A DNA stretch of 64,000 nucleotides from Phoronis australis (taxonomy: Eukaryota; Phoronida; Phoronidae), in assembly GCA_002633005.1 (NCBI GenBank), contig NMRA01000264.1, positions 236,631 through 300,630 on the forward strand, written 5' to 3'. The notes under the pieces are model-generated. The model made no database searches and was not told where the DNA came from. It was given only the letters and a program-made list of their open reading frames with translations. This document shows, piece by piece, positions 25,701 through 51,342 of this stretch. How positions within the stretch are numbered: the stretch's first letter is position 1; each line of letters begins with the position of its first letter. The position numbers and the translations under genes were made by a program.

Positions 25701-26606
25701 GTGAGACTCCAAGTTTTTGTGGAATACTTGGTACTAACTTACCTTGTAATAGTCGGATAAGTGGATCCTTGACTTAAAATTGATTTGAGAATCAGTTACA
25801 TCCGAGTACTACCACTTACGTAAGGTGACAAAGGTTTGTGTTTATCCCCACAGCGGCTGCTACTTTGCCAATTGTCTAACATTGCCAGTACAGATATCCA
25901 CATTAAAGAGCAAAAAGACATTTATTTAAAAAGGACAAGACTGAAGCATCAGTTGTAAACTATACAAGCGACGCTCACACTTCCATTCCCACAATAACAC
26001 TGCGCAGCACCATCTGGTGGACTAGTCATTATGATTAGAACTTTTTTTAACATACCTGTCACTGAAATTCCTCTTCCACCAGTCAGCTGCATCACTTTTT
26101 GTAATTCTAAAATTATCTCCAGCGAAAAGGCCATTGGGAAATATGGCTTTTAACTCGGCCAACATGTGGGAAAATACTAGTGACAGTTTGGTTAAATTTC
26201 TCCTGTAATGAGAGTTCTCGTCGAACACCTTTTCTTTTCCGTCCTTAAAAAGTTTTATTGTTTTCTTACACTTGTTAATCAAATTTTCAATAAAGACTCT
26301 AAAATAGTCACACTCGTCCAACTGTTGAACTCTATCTTCGTATTTTGTACTTATAAGTCTCAAATGTTGATAAGTATCCGGTAAAATGTCCAGAATAAAC
26401 GGGGGCGAATTTTTCAAGTTCATCTTTGGGTGCTGGCACAGCTTCACAACTTTGTCCATCAACTTCCATGATTTTTCTAAAGTTTTCTTGTCCACAACAA
26501 GTTTGGGAGGTGCCACTGCTTCAGCAAAAGCTCCTTGTATTCTAGCCCAAATCCCTCCAAAGTTCGCTGGTGGTGTACTCCTGCTGTTGTTGCGCGTCGC
26601 AGCCAT
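1574..26606 (-). CDS. CBL: CBL E3 ubiquitin ligase, five N-terminal coding exons (3' partial)
   Basis: CBL proteins bind phosphotyrosine on activated tyrosine kinases and transfer ubiquitin to them from an E2, which down-regulates receptor signalling at the plasma membrane and endosomes. Exons join at 26606-26056, 10127-9981, 4883-4752, 3549-3412 and 1793-1574, all with GT-AG boundaries and one continuous frame of 396 codons. Residues: about 35-165 four-helix bundle ([42 protein letters not shown]), about 165-250 EF-hand, about 251-340 SH2 with the phosphotyrosine-binding Arg281 in FRLSCTR, then the linker with both regulatory tyrosines (355 and 358), then the RING C368..C371..C383-H385..C388..C391 and the E2-contacting Trp395. 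Numbering runs 13 behind human CBL. The start ATG has A at -3 and G at +4. The remaining RING cysteines, the proline-rich region and the UBA are not in the window. An ancestral CBL is more likely than a specific CBL/CBLB orthologue, since invertebrates usually have one. Confidence 0.95.
1841..2135. repeat. Decayed tandem copies of the CBL exon 5 acceptor region
   Basis: Within intron 4, right beside exon 5, the junction sequence recurs in degraded form. The copy at 1845-1893 shares GGTTGATGTTG.GACCGTCT and ATAACT with the real junction at 1757-1805. The copy at 1984-2070 shares GGTTGGGG, GGAC and ATTAGTTTGGC.AT.ACAAATAC. Shorter matches (AGATAACTGAG) lie near 1948-1966 and 2108-2125. The copies no longer keep the reading frame. 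Confidence 0.65.
2136..3411. other. CBL intron 4, remainder
   Basis: Non-coding. Short open frames on both strands have no recognisable domain. Nothing else stands out. Confidence 0.6.
3412..3549 (-). CDS. CBL: CBL exon 4: SH2 domain core
   Basis: The acceptor reads gtttcag and the donor gtaagt (3406-3411). The exon is 138 bp, phase 2 in and phase 2 out. It encodes [18 protein letters not shown] (phosphotyrosine pocket Arg281; Gly293 matches human Gly306, whose mutation abolishes binding), then [22 protein letters not shown]. The frame here is too short for simple ORF scanning; it was found by following the CBL reading frame. Confidence 0.94.
3550..4751. other. CBL intron 3
   Basis: Intron of 1,202 bp. 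A fragment at 4141-4154 (ATATGTGGGCGCAT) matches the terminal hairpin of the element at 47906-49629. Otherwise there is nothing recognisable; the open frame at 3896-4117 has no family resemblance. Confidence 0.6.
4752..4883 (-). CDS. CBL: CBL exon 3: EF-hand to SH2 junction
   Basis: The acceptor reads cttctccag and the donor gtgggt. The exon is 132 bp, phase 2 in and phase 2 out. It encodes [20 protein letters not shown] followed by [18 protein letters not shown] and ending in KPG, nearly identical to the vertebrate protein. Confidence 0.95.
5304..6114. repeat. 23-bp minisatellite in CBL intron 2
   Basis: About 35 tandem units of GAGTTTGGAGTGCACTCACC plus AGT. Each unit contains two perfect palindromes, GAGTGCACTC and ACTCAC..GTGAGT, so long stretches can pair with themselves. 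On the CBL sense strand many units read CTGGTGAGTG, close to a consensus 5' splice site. Point variants are scattered through the array. Confidence 0.95.
6460..6736. mobile_element. Short TIR element (MITE), GGGGCC..TTTCATGAAA type
   Basis: The ends are inverted: GGGGCCTATTTCATGAAAAG on the left, and GGGGTCCGTTTCACGAAAAG when the right end is reverse-complemented. It is 277 bp with no coding capacity. A similar terminus is present at 40079-40333. No target duplication could be assigned. Just upstream, a 25-bp segment starting ATGAAGGATTCAGTG is repeated twice (6405-6456). Confidence 0.75.
6890..7300. repeat. Dispersed repeat, inverted relative to the copy at 62690-63180
   Basis: The segment with ATCCAGGATTTTGAAAATAG, GGGGTTCCCAATATTCCAGG and a poly-T/AAAAATGTGT tail is the reverse complement of the block at 62940-63170. 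The part near 6905 (GGCAATAGTCTGTTA) and GGTTCTCAAAATA also resemble the hairpin element at 31307-31422. Open frames here are by-products of the repeat. Confidence 0.65.
7301..9170. other. CBL intron 2, unannotated part
   Basis: AT-rich non-coding sequence with a short TATATACATT run at 7540-7572. No gene, RNA or clear mobile element seen. Confidence 0.5.
9172..9290. repeat. Short tandem repeat, about 35-37 bp unit
   Basis: Three to four imperfect copies of TATAATAGATTTGCCCACC followed by a GCAGGCTTATTT-like segment. Confidence 0.7.
9614..9895. repeat. 17-bp minisatellite, CATGTCACCCTTCTACA
   Basis: About 16 tandem units of a 17-bp sequence with CATGTC/CACGTC and CTTCTACA/CTTCCACA variants. 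Two reading frames stay open through it only because the unit has no stop. It lies in CBL intron 2, just downstream of exon 2 in transcript order. Confidence 0.92.
9981..10127 (-). CDS. CBL: CBL exon 2: EF-hand
   Basis: The acceptor reads gtggtttcag and the donor gtaagc. The exon is 147 bp, phase 2 in and phase 2 out. It encodes [20 protein letters not shown], then [19 protein letters not shown] and FEFDVFTR, the calcium-binding EF-hand that packs between the helix bundle and SH2. Confidence 0.96.
10128..13247. other. CBL intron 1, left part
   Basis: Non-coding. A C-rich run followed by a G-rich run (11617-11667) could form a hairpin. No gene, tRNA or clear transposon seen. The whole intron spans 10128-26055 (15,928 bp). 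Confidence 0.5.
13250..15077. mobile_element. TA-flanked inverted-repeat DNA transposon, non-autonomous (1.8 kb)
   Basis: Perfect 24-bp inverted termini: CCGTAAACGTTCGGGTTAAC plus GCCC at 13250-13273, and the reverse complement at 15054-15077. TA lies on both sides (13248-13249 and 15078-15079), as in Tc1/mariner/pogo-type insertions. Subterminal regions carry repeated GGTTAAGCGCCCACC motifs in mirrored orientation. The interior is relatively CpG-rich and has only short open frames with no recognisable transposase. Confidence 0.85.
15080..16193. other. CBL intron 1, between transposon and 16-bp minisatellite
   Basis: Nothing recognisable. Position 15638 is an N, a single ambiguous base call. 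Confidence 0.5.
16194..16437. repeat. 16-bp minisatellite, GGTCAAACCACAGAGC
   Basis: About 15 tandem units with CACAGAGC/CAAAGAGC/CACAGAGT variants. The repeat lacks stops, so the overlapping open frames are an artefact. Confidence 0.93.
16438..17436. other. CBL intron 1, between minisatellite and 17437 duplication
   Basis: No gene or repeat recognised. Confidence 0.45.
17437..17512. repeat. Short tandem duplication with palindromic core
   Basis: GAAGTCACCACAGTGACT, a TTAAGTG/AGTG variant and GTTTGCTTGACATGTT occur twice in succession (unit about 36-40 bp). GTCAC...GTGAC is palindromic. Confidence 0.8.
17906..18122. repeat. 37-bp minisatellite, TGACATGGCCGTGTCATGCA...
   Basis: Six head-to-tail units, each starting TGACAT(G/A)(G/A)CC(G/A)TGTCA and ending CACTTGACACAAC, exactly 37 bp apart in the first units. 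The TGACA...TGTCA core is self-complementary. Confidence 0.9.
18123..21779. other. CBL intron 1, unannotated
   Basis: Non-coding with no recognised gene. The 133-codon minus-strand frame at 19367-19768 has no domain, no good splice boundaries and no family resemblance. Confidence 0.5.
21780..21990. repeat. Dispersed repeat shared with 43520-43705
   Basis: Shared landmarks in the same order: AAATTTTAGAAATG, TCAAGAATTA, AACA.CAA.TGATCAC.CACC, then TGGATGTTA.ACACTATGGGG. The two copies are in the same orientation and diverged. Confidence 0.65.
21991..24089. other. CBL intron 1, unannotated
   Basis: AT-rich. Short open frames without recognisable domains. Nothing else seen. Confidence 0.5.
24090..24250. 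repeat. Dispersed repeat copy, GCAATTTTGGCAATCATCTT family
   Basis: Contains CCCTTGAAAATGAAAAA then GCAATTTTGGCAATCATCTT, GTCGCAAATTGGTG and ATTTTACCAT. The same ordered words occur in diverged form at 35100-35215, 42775-42860 and 53940-54045. Confidence 0.6.
24787..24823. repeat. Microsatellite (ATTC)n
   Basis: About nine uninterrupted tetranucleotide repeats. Confidence 0.97.
24824..26055. other. CBL intron 1, 5' end
   Basis: Contains a compact hairpin at 25541-25577, where ATCACTGAATAAC is mirrored by GTTATTCAGTGGAT around GGGCCT. This is probably a remnant of the same hairpin family as 31307-31422, since both have TTTTGAGAACCA nearby. No gene seen. Confidence 0.5.
26056..26606 (-). CDS. 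CBL: CBL exon 1: start codon and four-helix bundle
   Basis: The ATG at 26604-26606 lies in CAAGATGGCTGC, which is both a good initiation context and a YY1-like element. A short Ser/Pro-rich leader of about 30 residues leads into [20 protein letters not shown]. The exon ends in [12 protein letters not shown] and KRNFSD with donor gtatgt (26050-26055). The coding part is 551 bp. The leader is shorter than the His-rich N terminus of human CBL. Confidence 0.96.
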
Positions 26607-27292
26607 CTTGAGAGTGCTAGCTTCCTGGTTGGGTTGGTCTGTTATGCACTATTTTAAAATTTTACACTGAATGACGGCGGGGAACTTTGTCTCCACGAGA
26701 TAAGAGACCCGTGTTTCAGGGCTGAAAAAACACCGTTCAAGTAAAAAATTGGTGTTAATTAAATAGAAAACACAAAATTATTAATAAGAAATTTCAGCTT
26801 AAACATAAAACGTTTTCTAATTTAAATCCATTTCGCAAAGGCGGACGAGTCGGAGATTCTTCTCGTTTTAAGCTAGGAACCGTATTGGTTCCTAGTTTTA
26901 AGATAGGACAAATCTTCAAAATATCGCGTATTAGAGAACGACTTTATGCCCTGTTCATGGCCATGGACAAAATATACAGAATCTGTGTGGAACACTTGCA
27001 GTTAAACGTTAAAATAGATTATTTACCAGACAGCAAACGATTTATTAGAAAATATCACTTGTCTTGACAACTCCTTGTACCTTTAAGTCGGAAAAGGATT
27101 TCTTAGCCGATCGCTCATGAATCAAGTTTGAAGTCTTGAACCAAGACGTTTTGAATTACTATTTACAAACATATCTAAACAATTTACTGAATTACAAGGT
27201 AACTTTGTACATGTAAAGAATTGTGTGACCAACAAATTTTGTACTTAATTTTACGGCAATTGACACCTTACGGCTATACACGTCAAAGCAAT
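26607..27292. promoter_or_regulatory. Shared head-to-head promoter region of CBL and TBC1D23
   Basis: These 686 bp separate two divergent start codons, so both 5' UTRs and promoters must lie here unless untranslated exons exist elsewhere. Seen: CTAGGAACC and GGTTCCTAG as a 9-bp inverted repeat (26873-26895), a CRE-half-like ACGTCA at 27280, and the YY1-like CAAGATGGC over the CBL start. No clear TATA box. Confidence 0.6.
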
Positions 27293-44126
<16,834 letters not shown>

Positions 44127-45120
44127 ACCATGTTGGCGAAGACTGGAAATACTGGCGACAGTTTTTTTTGTCAAAATACAGCACTGTTATTTTGGTTATT
44201 TTTCACCGTAAAATTCTATTTAAGTTATTGAGGGAAGGTTTTGCACTTGCGTGACAATTCACACAGAGTAACAGGTGAAAAGTAAATGTAATTTTTGTAT
44301 GGTTGACGAAGAATGTATGCGGGTAAATTTTTAAGTTGTTGTTTTAGGGTGGTTCACTTCACACTTCAAAGTGTTATCTATTACTGTTGCCTCGTTAAAC
44401 ATTTTAATTTAGTGAGAGAAATGGAACATTGACTTGATTTTGGGAAAAAGTTTTCTAGCCTTTCAAGTAAATATCTGCATTTGAATCATCCCAACTTTCA
44501 GCTCAGAGGTATTGCTCCTTATAAAGGAATGTCATCGTTTTCATCCTCGTTTGAATTGTAATAGGTAGCAATCAAGTGCCTGGAATTGTCCTTACGGCCA
44601 TACTGTCTTGGCAACTGAAAACTAAGTAATTAAATTAGCCTGGTTTGACGTGATAATGACCTGTCTGTACAAATTGTTACTAATCTAAGTAAAGTGCAAG
44701 TCGAGATAGATTTAACAAAGTGAGTGACCTAAATCAAAAGGTATTTTTGACAGAAGACATGTTTGTTCCCCTTTTAATCGAACATGGTACATATTATTGG
44801 CCTTGCCATGATTGAAAAATCTTCAGTCTTTAGGGTAATGCAACATGTTACTGGGTTTACCTAAGCTTGTCCTGAGTTAAATTTAATTACCAGGGCACTT
44901 AAGGAACTGCTGCTTCTGTAGTAAATTTACCTCCTGTCTTTTAAAATACATGGAAGGCCTTGCTCTTACTTAAACATACTTTTGTAATTGTTGTATCCTG
45001 CACCTGGCCTCATTTTCACTTCTTGACAGCTAAGCTCAGAATGTTCGAAACAAAATGTTTCAGCTTTATTATTCGTGTGAAATTTTACTCCTAGTAATAT
45101 CTGCTGTACTTCTTTTGCTA
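44127..45120 (+). other. TBC1D23 3' UTR and downstream sequence
   Basis: No canonical AATAAA close to the stop. The variant ATTAAA at 44629-44634, about 500 bp after the stop, is a possible poly(A) signal; a canonical AATAAA is found only at 47146. No other gene seen. Confidence 0.4.
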
Positions 45121-45259
45121 CAATACGAGACAAAAGTAATCAGACAATACATCTACAGTACCAGACAAAAGTAATCAGACAATACATCTACAGTACCAGA
45201 CAAAAGTAATCAGACAATACAGCTACAGTACCAGACAAAAGTAATCAGAAAAGATACAG
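45121..45259. repeat. 35-bp tandem repeat derived from a transposon end
   Basis: Four units of ACAGTACCAGACAAAAGTAA, TCAGACAATACATCT, with unit starts at 45155, 45190 and 45225 and a truncated first copy. Each unit equals the left terminus of the adjoining Tc1-like MITE. Confidence 0.92.
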
Positions 45260-45664
45260 TTTCCTGTCATTATGGCTAATTCTGTTAACAGCAAAAATTA
45301 ATTGACATTAGTTATTATGGTAGCAAAGTCCTAATTACAGTGTGGTTTAGCCACCTTACTGAATTTCCTGTTAATTGACCTATTGCAAGCTATGCCCCTT
45401 TGTGTAATGTCAACTAACAAACAATAAGTTTTACCCGGCAACTTGTCGTTTCTCAGGTAAAATGGCGTTTTGGAAATGAAGGTGTGTCTAATGCTGCGTT
45501 CTAAATGGTCACTTAAGCCGTCACTCAAAATCCTGGCGATAGGTCAATTCTCCTTCATTCATAGTCATGAGGGAAGACTACTCTGGTGAGGAACTTGACT
45601 TCTGCCCAGCCGTCATGACAGAGAAGTCTGGGTCATTTCGTCTGAATACTTTTGTTTTGTACTG
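45226..45664. mobile_element. Tc1/mariner-like MITE
   Basis: Left end CAGTACCAGACAAAAGTAAT and inverted right end CAGTACAAAACAAAAGTATT are terminal inverted repeats of about 26 bp. The TA dinucleotide is on both sides (45224-45225 and 45665-45666). 439 bp, non-coding. CAGTNC..GACAAAAGT ends are typical of Tc1-like elements. Confidence 0.82.
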
Positions 45665-45666
45665 TA

Positions 45667-47459
45667 CGTTTGTAAGAGGTGTGTTTTAGTGAGTGTCACA
45701 GCTGAATGTAATTTTTGACACTAATCAAACACACCAGGTTAGTTGAAATCAGTGTGCATAATTGATACGGAGAGTGAGAGGTGTAATATTTTACAGTTTG
45801 TAATGTTTATTGTTAATCTGTAAATATTTCCAATTTTACTTGTTAATGTTTACTAAGTCATCTTTAGGTTCATGCTTGACAGTTATGTTAACAGTTTGTG
45901 AATCAAGTAGAGGATGTTGCCATGATTGGTTGACTAATTTAAAGTTATTTTATTGTCATTTTACTTATACTTAGTCAATAGTTTCATCTTTGTTTATGTA
46001 TGCTTTCTGTTCATGGTACTATGTAAAAATATTTTGTTCAGTACGCCACATAGATTCCACTGTGAATCTGATCACAAGATTAAATAAGTTAAAAGTAGTC
46101 GGTGTTTGCTCAATATATGTGCATTTTTTTGATTACCAGGATATTTCTTATCATTTAGCTTCCTCAAAAATTGAATCAACAAATGTGTTTACTTCAGCCA
46201 ATTTATCCGTCTATATTTCAAAAACTAGCAGCTCAGAATTAGTTTGCACAATGTTGTCGTAGTCAGTGTTTTGGTTTAAGTCCCTTTCGGCATTCGGTCT
46301 AGTCAAAATTGACAACTTCAATCTAGAATATATTGAAATTCATGGTAACCTGTTAACATCATGGTTATTTACCTTGTCAAACCATCTCCATACCAAACAT
46401 AACTTTTTCTTTAGACCGCTTGCCCCTGTAGACTCAATTGTTCCTTTCTTGCGTTGAGTGTCCGCTCAGCTTGGAAAAAAGTGTCTAGTTGTAGGTTAAG
46501 ACCATATTCTTCACAGTTCAGCCCAAGCCCATAAATTCTAATCTGCGTAAGCAGCTTGAAACTTTTGTGTGTTCTAAATCCTAAGTTATGTTTTATGGCA
46601 CCAGAGGGATTCACAACAGCTTTAAAAAAACATGTTGCTGACAATTGTTTAGAGATGGCTCTGCATGTTGCTTTAAGTTGGCTTCTTTTTTGTTTTGTTT
46701 TTAACATTTGGTTTAAAATCTTTGTTCAAAATGGTGTACAAGTTACTATGCTCTCATTGTTGGTTGCAGTTTGTTTTGGTGCTATTAGAGTCTAGGCATT
46801 ATAAGTCATCTGCTGTAACTAGCAGTGATCAAACCATGATGATATTTATTGTGGAAAGAAATGTTTATATGTATATCTGTACATATGTAATTTTGATCTT
46901 GTTTGAGTAAACTGCTTAAACTTTCTGTTATTATTTTCAAGTCCTGAATTTCAAAAAAAGTGACTGGCTTCACTTGTCCAGACTTCTCTCCATGCACCTA
47001 TATTGGAAACTCAAAAGTCAGAGTTGCCTTAGCTGATCATCTGCACTCTTTACCAAATTTTTGAAAGAAGTCGGGAGTGGGGTGCGTTTACCCCAAGGAT
47101 CTATCTGCATGGTTACGCTGAGGGAGTTACTTGGGGTGCAACAGAAATAAAACCATGGATTGAAGATGATGTGTCATAAAGGACTTGTCTAGAATGGAGT
47201 GATTCAGTCGCGTGACAGCGTTTCCCAATGCAATTATTACGCTTGCGATGGCCACCCGCTTCTTGCTTGACTGCTTAGACGGCTTTTTACTCTCGAATGC
47301 GAAACCTTGTGAGAGATTATTTTGAGCGCGATAATATTAGAATGCGCATGTACCAAAACAATTCTACTAAATTTCGCCCAAATGAGGCAAGGTTTCCTTG
47401 AAACTGACCGTTGCTCAAAGGTAAACGAGTTGTGCATTTTTGGCATTGGCGGCTCACCA
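45667..47459. other. Intergenic
   Basis: No gene recognised. Several short frames at 45990-46910 are AT-rich without domains. An AATAAA is at 47146-47151. Confidence 0.45.
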
Positions 47460-47585
47460 TAGGGGGCTGAGGGGCTATAGCCCCACTTTTATTACGTGCT
47501 ACACCGCACGTGGTCTATAGGCGGTGCATCACAGGCCTGAGGGGCTTTAGCCCCCACTTTTTTCAGTGCTGCGCTACCCATGTTT
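47460..47585. repeat. 70-bp tandem duplication, GCTGAGGGGCTATAGCCCCA
   Basis: Two copies share CTGAGGGGCT.TAGCCCC, ACTTTT and GTGCT.C.C; GGGGCTATAGCCCC is a perfect palindrome. Confidence 0.8.
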
Positions 47586-47905
47586 TGAGCTATATTTCAC
47601 AATAGAAAAAGACATTGACACTTGTAAGGGCTTAATTTGGGAAGCTAGTGGGAGGTAAGCCAAGCACGTGCGCTTTTAAAAAGTGGAAATTTCTGGGGTG
47701 GGTCTTAATACTCACGAGTACATTATGTATGTTCTTCAAAAGGATCGTCAAAATATTTAGTTTGTGGATGGGGACATCGCTGAAGCAACTTTGTTATGGC
47801 AACCGAACACTAGCTGGTAGGCCTAGTTTTGGTCAGCAAATGTTAAAGTCTAACAGACGTTACATTTATCGCTTTCAATGCCACCAGGACTGATTTGAAT
47901 TTTTA

Positions 47906-49629
47906 TGCGCCCACATATTTATATGTGGACGCATTATGCCGTCATCTCCGGTGTCCGCTGCTGTATCTCCATGGCAAATCCTTTGACGTACGTTCATGAA
48001 ATTTTGCACATATGTTCATATGGGTGGGACGGCATGAGCAAACTTTCTGGCGGACGGATTCGACAACTAGTGTGCCCCCTAATGGCAGTTTTAGTTTTTT
48101 ACGCTTGCCTCCACATCTTCAAAGACGGATCCTCCTCAACGTATTTTCATGAAATTTGGCATAGGCATCTACTAGTGAGATGACGCTATCCTCCCATTTT
48201 TGAATGGATTTGTTGTAGTTTGCGCCACCTAGTGACCATTTGTGCTGTTTTCGAGTCTGTTTTTTGGCATCCACCACTCTATCAACCAAACCGCTATAAG
48301 GATGGTTGTGGAAATTGTACGTTCTTACTATGAAGAGGACGGCTGGCGATGATTTCCCGACGATTTTGACTACTGTGGCGCCTCCTAGTGGCATTTTTGT
48401 TCTTTTGCGCCCATGGCTGTGTCTCCTAAACCGTTGGCAGGATCTTTACTAAATTCAGCCAGTGTATTGATATGGTGTTGACAATGGATGATGACGACTT
48501 TCGGACGGACTTGACTACCGGTGTGCCCCCTAGTGTCAATTTTAATTTTTTACGTTTACCTATGAAAGGTCCTCAACGTATTTTCATAAAATTTGGAATA
48601 TAGGCATCTATTGTATTAGTGAGATGGTGCTATCCTCCCATTTTCGGATGGATTTGACGTAGTTTGCGCCACCTAGTGGCCATTTTTACTGTTTTTTAGT
48701 GTTTTGGCGTCCACCCCTCTATCAACCAAACCGCTTAAGGATGATTGTGAAAATTGGCATGTATGTTCTTACTAGGAAGGTGACAATGATTTTTCCACGA
48801 TTTTGACTACTGTGGCGTCTCCTAGTGGCATTTTTTTGCGCCCATGGCTGTATCTCCTAAACCAGCGTTAGCAACATCTTTGCTAAATATAGCAAGTGTA
48901 TTTATATGATGTTGACAATGGATGACAACAACTTTCGGACGGATCTGACTACCAGTGTTCACCCTAGTGGTAATTTTCATTTTTTTAGGCTTACCTCTGT
49001 ATCTTCAAAGATCCTCAACGGATTATCAGAAAGCTTGGAATAAGGCATTTATTGGTGAGATGATGGTATCTTCCTGCTTTCGGATGGAGTCAAGGTACTT
49101 TGCGCCACCTGGTGGCCATTTTAACTGTTCTCGAGTCTTATTTTTTGGCTTCCACCCCTCGATCAACCAAACCATTCTAAGGATGATTCTGAAAATTGCC
49201 GGGCGTATGTGTTCTCAGTGTGAAGAGTACTGTTGACGTTAATGAATTCGACTACTGTGGTGCCTCCCAGTGGTAGTTATGTTTTGTTTTGGGGCCATTG
49301 CTGCATCTCCTATTAACCCACTGCAGGATCTTTATTAAATTTAGTAACTGCATTTATATGAAGCTAACAACAGACGACGTCTTTCAGGCGGATCCAATGA
49401 ACGCTGTGCCCCATAGTGGCAATTTAATTTTTTCTGGTTTCCTTTTTTCTCTCAAGTTCCTGCTTGACAGATTTTTATGAAATTTGGTAAATATCTTTCT
49501 ATTAAAGAAGCGGTGGCTTGTTTTTATCTTAACATGGATGGGACATTCAATTCGCCATCTAGTGGATATTTTTATGAAACAAATACACAACCCTAGAATC
49601 GCTCTGTTTGCGGTGCATTCGTGGGCGCA
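47906..49629. mobile_element. 1.7-kb element with 9-bp inverted ends and an internal higher-order repeat
   Basis: It begins TGCGCCCAC as part of a hairpin (GCGCCCACATAT / ATATGTGGACGC, 47907-47932) and ends GTGGGCGCA at 49621-49629. A matching end fragment lies at 4141-4154. The inside is built of 11 related units averaging about 148 bp, each centred on GCGCC.CCTAGTGGC. Units alternate among three types, giving a repeat of about 445 bp. There is no coding sequence. Mobility is inferred from the ends and the dispersed fragment; no target duplication was identified. Confidence 0.65.
48072..49565 (-). promoter_or_regulatory. Array of 11 CTCF-consensus-like motifs
   Basis: On the minus strand the motif reads CCACTAGGTGGCGC. 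Plus-strand starts are 48072, 48222, 48378, 48523, 48666, 48815, 48957, 49102, 49260, 49406 and 49552. The copies at 48666 and 49102 match the general CTCF core CCASYAGRKGGCRS at every position; the others differ at about one to three. All point the same way. Binding is an inference from motif resemblance. Confidence 0.45.
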
Positions 49630-50576
49630 TTTCAACACTCTACATTGCTCTTTGTTTAATTTCAAGTGCAGTCACTTGGAATTAGTTCTTGACACTGAGC
49701 GCTCACTGCAGAATGAGGGTGTTTTGGAAAGCCAGTTTCTGAAAAAGAGCCCGCCACTTTTTTTTCTGGAGGAGCCTCTAGGGGCTCACGGAAATCCCTG
49801 ATGAGCCAGTTCTATCACGCTTGGTTTTTTTAATGATGGTAACTTGTATGGAAATCATGACCTGCACAGTGTGAAGCACCCTAAAGGACTGTCGTAGTAG
49901 CTGTGCACCCCATGCTTTCAGTTGCATGGCAACCCGATTGACAAGAACATATGCATGTTTTGTCGACAATAAGGTAGCCACCACATATTGACTAAGATCT
50001 CAATTGTCATCACCCTTACACAGAGAGAGAGAATTTACGATGAAATCTCATACCCTCACTTAATCCGCCTCTGAGTTATGTAATAGGCATTTGTGTTCTT
50101 GAATGGGTTTTCTTTCAGGACACCATACTTTAGTCCTTTGAGGGGGAAAGTGTTGTTATATCATTGCATCGGCCTAGGCAGTCGCTATTGTGGTAAAATT
50201 AGAGGTAAGATAGGCACTCAAAGTCCCACGTCCGTATCACCTTGAGCACTGTTCGTAAGTTACGGTACGTAGGCGCTACGTTCAAATGCCAAAAGGTGGT
50301 TGGCTGTGCCTACGTGCGTCTACGCCCCACTACAGCATGGGGCCTAGGAGGTGGTTAGAATTACCCCCCCCCCCCGCCCCACACAAACACACACTCCGAT
50401 TTTCTAAAGTTCGACTGTGCGATGGTTGCCGACAAAAAAATGAAACTCAATATTGTGATGTTAATGCCGGCCATGAAGTAAATAGTCAGTCGCGTTTGCC
50501 TTTGTGAGTTCAGTGTATGTTGGATTACTGGAGCCTAAAAGCACTAGTGCCAGCGGTCCTCATCGACAGGATATTA
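49630..50576. other. Intergenic
   Basis: A poly-C run and CA-rich tract at 50365-50395. No gene recognised. Confidence 0.5.
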
Positions 50577-51342
50577 CAGTGGCGGATCTAGGATATCACA
50601 AGGGGGGCCCAACATTTTGTCCGGCTGTAAGCATTTGCGCAAACTGAACCACGATTGTAGATGCGCATAGCACCGAATGGGTGGAGGTTGGGAGGGGGGT
50701 TTGCCCCCTCTCGCCTAGGAAATTTTTCTGTTTTTACCTCTAAAAATCAAGCATTTTCCTTGATTCTTGAAGTATTATCCAAGAAAAAAACAACAAAAAA
50801 CGAAGAACGTGCAAGTACCAAAGACTCGTACTCACGACCTGGCGGATAAAGGGGGCGTGCGTTACCACTACACTACCACGATTTAACTACTAATTACGTA
50901 CTAATAGACCTACTTGTTTATGGTCCACAGCGTTTGCGGGCGAAACCTACTACTTTTTGTAATGCTTATTACACGTTTTATATTTTGTGCCATCAATTCT
51001 TAAAAAATGAAGTAAATTTTCTTCATTGCAGTGGAGCAGACGACGGAAACGCAGTCGTAGTGCGCAGCGCCACTGCCGGTCGCCTGGGATATCGCGGGAG
51101 AGCCTATACTTAGCCACAGTTCCGTTACGAATGCCCCGTGTTCCGAATTTGACACTTGAAATTGGATTTGAGCCCCCACCCACAACACTAAAACTGCACA
51201 CATTTAAATCTTTTTCTTCGTATAATTTTAATTACCGGGGTTTATTAATAAACTCAACATTTCCCTACGCTCTTACTGTTTTTTTTTGCGGCAGCCAAGG
51301 GGGGGGGGCCGGGCCCCCTGCCCCCCCCTAAATCCGCCTACG
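50577..51342. mobile_element. Probable hAT-like non-autonomous element
   Basis: The left end CAGTGGCGGATCTAGGAT and the right end (reverse complement CGTAGGCGGATTTAGGGG) are imperfect inverted repeats of the CAGTGGCGGAT type common in hAT elements, followed by G-rich/C-rich subterminal runs. The flanking 8-bp duplication expected for hAT was not found. No transposase seen. Confidence 0.6.
50816..50881 (-). ncRNA. tRNA-like sequence (pseudo-tRNA)
   Basis: On the minus strand, GGTAGTGTAGTGGTAACGCA resembles a tRNA 5' part with an A box, and GGTCGTGAGTACGAGTC resembles the B box/T arm. The acceptor stem does not pair. It lies inside the hAT-like element. Confidence 0.4.

Noticed and set aside
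49384-49801. Open frames on both strands around the right end of the 47906-49629 element
   Set aside because: They cross the repeat units and change frame from unit to unit; no conserved protein.
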